A DNA stretch of 15,639 bases, from assembly GCA_022840285.1 (NCBI GenBank), contig JALHIE010000062.1, positions 1 to 15,639 on the forward strand, given 5' to 3'. The stretch comes from Porphyromonadaceae bacterium (GTDB lineage: Bacteria > Bacteroidota > Bacteroidia > Bacteroidales > Dysgonomonadaceae). Every line of letters begins with the position of its first letter. The stretch's first letter is position 1. Position numbers and translations under genes: made by a program. Shown here in pieces: positions 7,155 to 13,438 of the stretch. The notes beneath the pieces were generated by a model. It ran no database searches. It saw only the letters and a program-made list of their open reading frames with translations, and was not told where the DNA came from.

Positions 7155-7628
7155 CTATTCATGATGGTACGGTTCGCCGTTCAAAATAGTCATTGCCCTG
7201 TAGAGTTGTTCCACAAACACCAGCCGAACCATCTGGTGCGTGAAAGTCATTCTCGATAACGACAACTTCTCGTTGGCACGCCTGTACACGTCGTCCGGAA
7301 ATCCGTAAGGTCCGCCAACAACAAAAACAAGCCGTTTGGAGACGGAATGCGATTTTTTTTCGATAAAGCGGGAAAACTCCACAGACGAATATTGTTTTCC
7401 TTTGTCATCCAGCAAAACGATATAATCGCCCTGGTGGATCCGGTTCAGCAAAGCTTCCCCTTCGAGGTTTTTTTGCTCTTTTTCCGATAAGTGCTTTGTG
7501 TTTTTCACATCGGAGATAAATTCCAGGTCAAAGGGGATGTAATGACTCAATCTTTTCCTGAAAATATCCATTGCCTGAGCGTAAAAATCCTCATCGGTCT
7601 TTCCAACGGACAGCAAAACCACTTTCAT
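7155..7628 (-). CDS. rlmH: 23S rRNA (pseudouridine1915-N3)-methyltransferase RlmH
   Basis: This 157-residue protein matches RlmH (about 155 residues), a SPOUT-class enzyme that uses S-adenosylmethionine to methylate pseudouridine 1915 in helix 69 of 23S rRNA on assembled ribosomes. Diagnostic parts are the N-terminal MKVVLLSVGKT, the SAM-binding GGPYG (105-109), and the C-terminal block SLSRMTFTHQMVRLVFVEQL followed by YRAMTILNGEPYHHE, which forms the trefoil knot. All hallmark residues are present. It is divergent from nadC, with a 152-base shared control region, and is probably the first gene of a three-gene minus-strand operon with the hydrolase and small membrane protein. Confidence 0.97.
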   Translation of the reverse strand: MKVVLLSVGKTDEDFYAQAMDIFRKRLSHYIPFDLEFISDVKNTKHLSEKEQKNLEGEALLNRIHQGDYIVLLDDKGKQYSSVEFSRFIEKKSHSVSKRLVFVVGGPYGFPDDVYRRANEKLSLSRMTFTHQMVRLVFVEQLYRAMTILNGEPYHHE

Positions 7629-7673
7629 CTCTTATTAATACATGTTTTTTACGTAAAATTAGCAACCCGAGTG

Positions 7674-7703
7674 CAAATATAACCTATTATTTTTATATTT
7701 TTG
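7674..7703. promoter_or_regulatory. Back-to-back -7 elements of divergent rlmH and nadC promoters
   Basis: On the minus strand, TATATTTG (7681 down to 7674) matches the Bacteroidota -7 consensus TAnnTTTG and points toward rlmH. On the plus strand, TATTTTTG at 7696-7703 matches the same consensus and points toward nadC. Neither has a good TTTG at the -33 distance, so the calls rest on the -7 elements and the divergent layout. Only 14 bases separate them, so the two polymerases would compete. Confidence 0.5.
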
Positions 7704-7727
7704 CATTCACAATTTGCAAGTTTTCTT

Positions 7728-7770
7728 AACAATACGGGACGAGTTTTGTTATTGTTGAGGAACAGCTCAA
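7728..7770 (+). promoter_or_regulatory. Inverted repeats in the nadC leader
   Basis: AACAATA (7728-7734) pairs with TATTGTT (7750-7756) across a 15-base loop. TTGAG (7755-7759) pairs with CTCAA (7766-7770) across 6 bases. The two potential stems share two bases, so they are mutually exclusive at their edge. Both lie between the predicted transcription start (about 7710) and the nadC ATG. A role in control is speculative; I recognise no known NAD-related riboswitch or repressor site. Confidence 0.3.
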
Positions 7771-7780
7771 TTCGATTTAA

Positions 7781-8635
7781 ATGGAATTAGAAAAATTAAC
7801 GGATAGACTCGTTGAACTGGCCTTTGCCGAGGATATAGGCGACGGTGACCATTCCACCCTCTGCAGCATTCCCGAAACAGCCACCGGGAAAGCCCGGTTG
7901 TTGATCAAGGAGGAAGGAATTCTGGCAGGTGTGGAAGTTGCCAGGACGGTCTTTAACCGTTTCGACAAGGGATTGGCGGTGGAAGTGTTCATTAACGACG
8001 GAGCTCACGTTAAGCCCGGGGACGTGGTATTCATTGTATCGGGAAAAGTACGGTCGTTGTTGCAGACCGAACGGTTGGTGCTGAATATCATGCAGCGTAT
8101 GAGCGGAATAGCGACGACCACCGGCAAATACGTTAAATTGCTTGAAGGAACCAAAACCAAAGTACTCGACACGCGCAAGACCACTCCCGGGATGCGAATG
8201 CTGGAGAAACAGGCAGTAAAAATTGGGGGAGGGGAGAACCATCGTATCGGTTTGTTCGATATGATTTTGCTGAAAGATAACCACGTGGATTTTGCCGGGG
8301 GGATTGAAAATGCCATCCGCGGAGCACAAAAATATTTGAAAGAAAAAAATAAACAACTTAACATAGAAATTGAAGTACGTAACTTCGAGGAACTAAGCCA
8401 AGCCCTTGCTGTGGGTGGAATCGACAGGATCATGCTGGATAATTTCACGCCCGAACAAACGTGTGAAGCGGTGAAGATCGTGAAAGGGCGTGTTAAGCTG
8501 GAATCGTCGGGCGGAATAACTTTCGAAACTATCCGTCGTTATGCGGAGTGTGGCGTAGATTACATTTCTGTAGGTGCGCTCACCCATTCGGTGAAGAGCT
8601 TGGATATGAGTTTAAAGGCGATGGAAAAACTGTAA
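7781..8635 (+). CDS. nadC: Quinolinate phosphoribosyltransferase (decarboxylating)
   Basis: This 284-residue protein matches NadC. It joins quinolinate with PRPP to give nicotinate mononucleotide, CO2 and pyrophosphate, the committed de novo step to NAD. Diagnostic motifs are TRKTTPG (131-137), GGGENHR (149-155), LLKDNH (163-168), the barrel segment LESSGGI (240-246) and the phosphate-binding SVGALTHS (263-270). The N-terminal sandwich domain (about 1-110) and C-terminal barrel are both complete, and the length is typical. ATG 7781 fits the family start. It is the first gene of a plus-strand run and lies 10 bases before the dCMP deaminase. No nadA or nadB is visible in the window. Confidence 0.97.
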   Translation: MELEKLTDRLVELAFAEDIGDGDHSTLCSIPETATGKARLLIKEEGILAGVEVARTVFNRFDKGLAVEVFINDGAHVKPGDVVFIVSGKVRSLLQTERLVLNIMQRMSGIATTTGKYVKLLEGTKTKVLDTRKTTPGMRMLEKQAVKIGGGENHRIGLFDMILLKDNHVDFAGGIENAIRGAQKYLKEKNKQLNIEIEVRNFEELSQALAVGGIDRIMLDNFTPEQTCEAVKIVKGRVKLESSGGITFETIRRYAECGVDYISVGALTHSVKSLDMSLKAMEKL

Positions 8636-8645
8636 GCTAAGTGTA

Positions 8646-9071
8646 ATGTCAGATACAAAACAGCTCGAACTGGACAAACGATACATGCGGATGGCATTTA
8701 TCTGGTCGGAAAATTCATACTGCATACGGCGCAAGGTAGGTGCCATTCTGGTAAAAAACAAGATGATCATTTCTGATGGATACAACGGGACACCGTCGGG
8801 TTTTGAAAATGTCTGTGAAGACGAGCACAACGTTACAAAACCCTACGTTCTTCACGCAGAGGCAAACGCCATTACCAAAGTGGCCCGGTCCAACAACAGC
8901 AGCGAGGGAGCAACGTTGTACGTGACGTCATCCCCTTGTATCGAATGTGCCAAGCTGATCATTCAGGCAGGTATCCGGAAAGTGGTCTATGCCGATTCTT
9001 ACCGGTTGAGCGATGGAATAGAATTGCTTAAAAGGGCGGATATAGAGTTGGTTGCTGTTGATGTGAAATAA
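8646..9071 (+). CDS. comEB: dCMP deaminase (ComEB-like, zinc-dependent)
   Basis: This 141-residue cytidine/deoxycytidylate deaminase-family protein converts dCMP to dUMP, the substrate of thymidylate synthase. The zinc site is complete: HAEANAI with His70 and the proton-shuttling Glu72, and the downstream SSPCIECAK with Cys98 and Cys101. The N-terminal block (DKRYMRMAFIWSENSYCIRRKVGAILV) and GYNGTPSGF are typical of the dCMP branch rather than the cytidine or tRNA-adenosine deaminases. It sits 10 bases after nadC and 32 bases before the S41 protease gene, probably in one transcript. The symbol reflects resemblance to B. subtilis ComEB and does not imply competence. Confidence 0.93.
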   Translation: MSDTKQLELDKRYMRMAFIWSENSYCIRRKVGAILVKNKMIISDGYNGTPSGFENVCEDEHNVTKPYVLHAEANAITKVARSNNSSEGATLYVTSSPCIECAKLIIQAGIRKVVYADSYRLSDGIELLKRADIELVAVDVK

Positions 9072-9083
9072 TGGGTGCTAAAA

Positions 9084-9097
9084 TCGTAAATCGTAAA
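9084..9097 (+). repeat. Short tandem repeat TCGTAAA x2 between comEB and the protease gene
   Basis: Two exact copies of the 7-mer TCGTAAA stand head to tail, with a partial third-copy-like TAG-A flank, in the 32-base gap. My impression is that such AATCGTAAAT runs occur between genes elsewhere in Bacteroidales, but I cannot check that here. Confidence 0.5.
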
Positions 9098-9103
9098 TAG
9101 TTA

Positions 9104-10798
9104 ATGAGTTCTGAGAAAAAAATAAAAACGTGGCTTCCTTTATGGATTGGATTGGGTATTGCTTTGGGTATTCTCATAGGCAGTATCTATTCGCAATTTG
9201 GGAGTACGGGAAAAGTGGATGGGACCGGTAAGATTGACGCTGTATTCAACTACATCAATAAATCGTACGTCGATACCGTCAATATGCGCCAGCTTGTGGA
9301 AGAAGCACTGCCAAAAATTGTTCAGGAGCTCGATCCGCACTCGGCTTATATCTCAGCAGGTGAGATGAAGCGTTTAAATGAGGACCTGGAAGGTCATTTT
9401 TCGGGAATCGGGGTTAGTTTTTATGTGTTGCGGGATACTATCGTAGTGACAAGCATCGTCCCCGGTGGTCCTTCGGAGGCTGCGGGCATACAGCAATGGG
9501 ACCGTATAGTCAATGTCAATGACACGTTGATTGCCGGCAGGAAAATTACAAACGTAGGCGTGCTGCAAAAACTTCGTGGGGAAAAAGGTTCGGAAGTAAA
9601 ACTGGGAATTCGAAGAAACGATGAGACGGAGCTGACCGATATAACCGTAACCCGGGGAGATATTCCCATGAACAGCGTTCAGGCTGCTTATATGCAAACC
9701 AGCACCATCGGATACATCAAGGTGGGTACGTTCGGATTCAACACTTTCAATGAGTTTATATCGGCACTTTCCAAGCTCAAAAGTCAGGGGGCACAATCTT
9801 TTGTCATTGATTTGCGAGGTAACAGCGGAGGTTCGTTGGAAGTTGTGGTAGCCATGGTGAATGAATTTCTCCATAAAGGGGACCTGATCGTTTATGCGGA
9901 CGGGCGGAACTTTCCCCGGCAGGACAGCTATGCCAATGGTTCGGGAACAAGTAAGGAAGACGATGTGGTGGTGCTGATTGATGAATTAAGCGCATCCGCC
10001 AGTGAAATATTTGCCGGAGCCATCCAGGATAACGATCGCGGATTGGTACTGGGACGGAGATCGTTTGGAAAGGGATTGGTCCAAAGCCAACGGAATTTTC
10101 CCGATGGATCTGCTGTGAGGCTTACCGTTGCCCGCTATTATACACCTTCGGGACGTTCCATTCAACGCAAATACGAAAAAGGGAAATACGATGAATATGA
10201 GCTGGAGGCATTAAATAGATATATGCAAGGCGATTACGTGAATTCCGATACAGCCTCAACCCTGATTCCGTATAAAACCGGGGGCGGACGAACTGTTTTC
10301 GGAGGTGACGGCATCATGCCGGATGTTTTTATCGCCCGGGACACCATCGGCATAAATTCTTATTTTAATGCAATAGCAAACAAGGATTTCATTCAAGAGT
10401 ATGCGGTAACCTATTCGGATATGCATAAACAGAAATTGCGGGAATTTCAATCGGCTGAAGATCTTTCCCGATACCTGTACAAGCAACCCCTCCTGATGAA
10501 TCTGGTGAGTTTCGCAGACAACAAAGGAGTCCGGCCACGACCCTATTATATAGAAGAATCCAGAAATCTGTTTGAACGGCATCTGGTTTCCTATATCGTC
10601 AGAAACTTTTTCGGTGAGGAGAGTTATTTCTCCGTATATATGCAGGACGATTCGTTGATGAAAAACGCGGTGGATTTTATAGAAAGGGGCTTGGCTAAGC
10701 CCGAGTCCGTTGTGCAGGAAAGGTATAAATCCATTTCGCTGGGACAGAGAATCAGCTTCCCTGTTCCCAAGGAATTTGGCTCGTTATTTTATGCGTAG
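9104..10798 (+). CDS. C-terminal processing (S41) protease, CtpA/Prc family
   Basis: This 564-residue serine protease is anchored by one N-terminal helix (about 11-31), placing the rest in the periplasm. The order is an N-terminal helical region (about 40-95), a PDZ domain (about 100-172) that binds the C-termini of substrates, and the S41 catalytic core (about 195-360). The nucleophile is Ser298 in ELSASASEIF, and the general base Lys323 in SFGKGLVQ lies 25 residues later, the spacing found in Prc. DLRGNSGG (236-243) is the conserved oxyanion-side strand. About 200 C-terminal residues follow without a recognised domain, as is common in Bacteroidota homologues. Such proteases trim or degrade envelope proteins from the C-terminus. 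The gene lies 5 bases before the folate ligase gene. Confidence 0.93.
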   Translation: MSSEKKIKTWLPLWIGLGIALGILIGSIYSQFGSTGKVDGTGKIDAVFNYINKSYVDTVNMRQLVEEALPKIVQELDPHSAYISAGEMKRLNEDLEGHFSGIGVSFYVLRDTIVVTSIVPGGPSEAAGIQQWDRIVNVNDTLIAGRKITNVGVLQKLRGEKGSEVKLGIRRNDETELTDITVTRGDIPMNSVQAAYMQTSTIGYIKVGTFGFNTFNEFISALSKLKSQGAQSFVIDLRGNSGGSLEVVVAMVNEFLHKGDLIVYADGRNFPRQDSYANGSGTSKEDDVVVLIDELSASASEIFAGAIQDNDRGLVLGRRSFGKGLVQSQRNFPDGSAVRLTVARYYTPSGRSIQRKYEKGKYDEYELEALNRYMQGDYVNSDTASTLIPYKTGGGRTVFGGDGIMPDVFIARDTIGINSYFNAIANKDFIQEYAVTYSDMHKQKLREFQSAEDLSRYLYKQPLLMNLVSFADNKGVRPRPYYIEESRNLFERHLVSYIVRNFFGEESYFSVYMQDDSLMKNAVDFIERGLAKPESVVQERYKSISLGQRISFPVPKEFGSLFYA

Positions 10799-10803
10799 AA
10801 AAC

Positions 10804-11367
10804 ATGAATATTGCTGAACGGAAGAAAAAACTTCGTTTAAAGGTGGCCGAGATCAAACAGTCCTATTCTCAAATAGAACTGCAAAACTTCTCGGAGGAGG
10901 TCATATCCACACTTGAGCTCACCGAACTGTTCCAAAACGCAAAAGTTGTTTTGGCCTATTACAGTATGCCGGATGAAGTTAATACGCACAAATGGATAAA
11001 AAAACACGGTTTGCAAAAACATTTTCTTTTGCCGGTGGTTAATAATAGTGAATTGATTTTGAAAAAATATGTTTCCGAAGAAAAGATGTCGGCTTCCGCT
11101 TATGGAATTAAAGAACCGGTAGGCGATACTTTCCCGGAGTCAGAATACGATAAAATAGATTTGGTAATTGTCCCGGGCGTCGCTTTTGATCGCAAACTGA
11201 ACCGGATGGGTAGAGGAAAAGGCTTTTACGACAGATTATTGCCAAAAATAAATGCTCCGAAGACAGCTGTATGTTTCGATTTTCAGATTTTTGACAACAT
11301 CCCTGTAGATCAAGGAGATAGAAAAATGAACATGATTGTTTGCCAGAATGAGATTATTGTGGAATAA
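10804..11367 (+). CDS. fau: 5-formyltetrahydrofolate cyclo-ligase
   Basis: This 187-residue protein converts 5-formyltetrahydrofolate plus ATP to 5,10-methenyltetrahydrofolate, returning a dead-end folate to the one-carbon pool. The MTHFS signature is clear: a basic N-terminal helix (ERKKKLRLKV), the central YYSMPDEVNT strand-turn, GIKEPVG (101-107), and VPGVAFDRKLNRMGRGKGFY (123-142) ahead of Asp143-Arg144, which carries the phosphate and folate contacts. The length is typical. It is the last gene of the nadC/deaminase/protease run, only 5 bases after the protease stop. With dCMP deaminase upstream it could support thymidylate synthesis, since dUMP and methylene-folate are the two inputs of thymidylate synthase; that link is inferred. 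Confidence 0.95.
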   Translation: MNIAERKKKLRLKVAEIKQSYSQIELQNFSEEVISTLELTELFQNAKVVLAYYSMPDEVNTHKWIKKHGLQKHFLLPVVNNSELILKKYVSEEKMSASAYGIKEPVGDTFPESEYDKIDLVIVPGVAFDRKLNRMGRGKGFYDRLLPKINAPKTAVCFDFQIFDNIPVDQGDRKMNMIVCQNEIIVE

Positions 11368-11396
11368 CTACTCGACAATTTGAATTTCAGGTAAAC

Positions 11397-11411
11397 ATGT
11401 TAATTTAACAT
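11397..11411. promoter_or_regulatory. Perfect 7+7 palindrome upstream of the dehydratase gene
   Basis: ATGTTAA-T-TTAACAT is an exact inverted repeat 72 bases before the dehydratase ATG and 29 bases after the folate ligase stop. It is AT-rich and too weak for a terminator, so a protein-binding site is the more natural reading. No regulator is assigned. Confidence 0.4.
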
Positions 11412-11482
11412 CACAATTCTTCATAAACTTGCAGCATATTTAGCGATTTTTAATGTGCTGTCGTTGATCTTTGAGTGCAATT

Positions 11483-13438
11483 ATGAATAAATTCTTAGAG
11501 AATTACTTATCGAGCCGGGTTTTGTCCCGCATGTCTATTCTGATAATAGACCTTCTCATTATACTGTTCTCAACCCTGACCATGTATTTTTTGCGTTTCG
11601 GTTTTGAAGGACTTACGACGCAAGTCAAGGCAGATGGCATCACCACAACGTTCGTTCTGGTATTCTTCAATGTTATTTCGTTCCTCATCTTCAAAACCTT
11701 TAGCGGGGTTTTACGCTTTTCAGCCTTTTCCGACCTTGTTCGGATCATATACGCGTTAACCCTGGGCTATTTAGTGTCGTTCATCTGTCTGATGGTAATA
11801 AAAAAATACAATCCGTCATTCACTGTCTCCAACACCATCCATTTTGCCACCTATGTGTTGAATGTTCTGCTAATGATTTTCTCGCGTATTGTTGTCAAGG
11901 AGGTGTACGAATCGATTACCGGAAAACCACAAAAGGCTACCAATATTTTCATTTACGGTACCAAGCAGGCCGGAATCAGCCTGGCCAAAGCGATCAGGGG
12001 AAATCGGGAATTTAAGTACAAAGTGTTGGGATTCATCACCGATGAAGAGAATATGGTCGGTAAGAATCTTTTGGGCCTGACAATTTATGCCAACAACGAA
12101 AACCTGTTCAGGGTACTGGAAGCAAAGGATGTGAAAACAGTCATTGTCTCCCCGCATAAGATGGATCAGATCAGGAATTCTCCTTCACTGGAAAATTTTG
12201 TGGACCACAATATTACCCTGTTGACTACTTCTCCCGTTAACGAATGGAACGGCACATTGACAGGAAAAGAGCAACTGAAAGACATTCAGATTGAGGACCT
12301 GCTCCCCCGCAATCCCATTAACATCAATTTAATGGAGATTGCCGCCCACATCGAAGGAAAACGTGTGATGGTAACAGGAGCTGCAGGGTCAATAGGGAGC
12401 GAGATTGTCCGCCAGGTGGCCTCATTCAATCCCTTCAACATCATTTTGATTGACCAGGCAGAAACCCCGCTTCATGACATGAGGCTTGAGCTACAAAAAA
12501 AATGGATCGACATAAATACCCACATAATTGTTGCTGATGTAGGCAATGCCACAAGAATGGAACGTGTTTTTGCAAAGACACGTCCGCAATACATCTTTCA
12601 TGCTGCGGCCTACAAACATGTTCCCATGATGGAGGACAATGTTTCTGAATCGATACAGACAAACGTCTTGGGAACAAAAATCCTGGCCGACCTGGCTGTA
12701 AAGTACAGTGCTCAAAAATTTGTCATGATCTCTACAGATAAGGCAGTGAACCCGTCAAACGTGATGGGTTGTTCAAAAAGGATCAGTGAGATCTATGTTC
12801 AATCCTTGTCGAGGCATTTGGAGAAGAACGGCCAGAAGACCACGCAATTCATCACTACCCGATTCGGCAATGTATTGGGGTCAAACGGTTCAGTAATCCC
12901 GCTGTTCAGGGAGCAAATTAAAAACGGTGGTCCCTTGACGGTCACACATCCCGAAATCATCCGTTATTTCATGACCATCCCCGAAGCTTGCCAGTTGGTT
13001 CTTGAAGCTGGATCCATGGGAAAAGGAGGGGAGATATACCTTTTTGATATGGGAAAACCGGTTAAGATCCTGGACTTGGCAAAACGGATGATTCGGTTGT
13101 CGGGCTCTAAAAATATTAAGATTGAATTTACAGGACTTCGACACGGCGAAAAGCTATACGAAGAGTTGCTCAATGCCTCTGAAAACACCATCAAGACCCA
13201 TCATGAGAAGATTATGATTGCCCGGGTGCGTGAGTATGAGTACGAAAAAGTAAAGGATCAGATCGAGGGGTTAATCAATATTTCGTATCAATACGACGAC
13301 ATGCGTACAGTAAAAAAAATGAAAGAAATTGTTCCTGAGTTCCAAAGCATTAATTCTCCCTACGAGGCGGTTGACCGGCTGCTGGAAAAACTCGAAGACA
13401 AGGAGAGTGTCAAGATACAGGATACTTTTTCAATTTAA
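11483..13438 (+). CDS. Membrane nucleotide-sugar 4,6-dehydratase (CapD/FlaA1/PglF/WbpM type)
   Basis: From ATG 11483 this is 651 residues; the in-frame TTG at 11471 is a weaker start. Four N-terminal helices (about 17-38, 54-72, 87-106, 117-137) are followed by a small Rossmann-like domain (about 152-250). The catalytic extended SDR domain starts at GKRVMVTGAAGSIGSE with the NAD(P)-binding GAAGSIG (299-305). The run STDKAVNPSNVMGCSK holds Thr418, Asp419, Lys420, Met428 and Lys432. Met replaces the usual SDR tyrosine, as in WbpM and PglF, and the Thr-to-Met spacing of 10 agrees with my memory of PglF. These enzymes make UDP-4-keto-6-deoxy sugars (usually from UDP-GlcNAc) for capsule, O-antigen or glycan synthesis. 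No glycosyltransferases adjoin it here. Its 3' end overlaps the convergent ABC exporter gene by 9 bases. Confidence 0.93.
   Translation: MNKFLENYLSSRVLSRMSILIIDLLIILFSTLTMYFLRFGFEGLTTQVKADGITTTFVLVFFNVISFLIFKTFSGVLRFSAFSDLVRIIYALTLGYLVSFICLMVIKKYNPSFTVSNTIHFATYVLNVLLMIFSRIVVKEVYESITGKPQKATNIFIYGTKQAGISLAKAIRGNREFKYKVLGFITDEENMVGKNLLGLTIYANNENLFRVLEAKDVKTVIVSPHKMDQIRNSPSLENFVDHNITLLTTSPVNEWNGTLTGKEQLKDIQIEDLLPRNPININLMEIAAHIEGKRVMVTGAAGSIGSEIVRQVASFNPFNIILIDQAETPLHDMRLELQKKWIDINTHIIVADVGNATRMERVFAKTRPQYIFHAAAYKHVPMMEDNVSESIQTNVLGTKILADLAVKYSAQKFVMISTDKAVNPSNVMGCSKRISEIYVQSLSRHLEKNGQKTTQFITTRFGNVLGSNGSVIPLFREQIKNGGPLTVTHPEIIRYFMTIPEACQLVLEAGSMGKGGEIYLFDMGKPVKILDLAKRMIRLSGSKNIKIEFTGLRHGEKLYEELLNASENTIKTHHEKIMIARVREYEYEKVKDQIEGLINISYQYDDMRTVKKMKEIVPEFQSINSPYEAVDRLLEKLEDKESVKIQDTFSI

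Noticed and set aside
7796..8356. Antisense frame of 186 codons within nadC
   Set aside because: nadC is complete with all motifs; the antisense translation shows no recognisable features.
11471..11482. TTG start for the dehydratase, four codons upstream
   Set aside because: An ATG follows at 11483 immediately before the sequence that looks like the family N-terminus; there is nothing to favour the rarer start.
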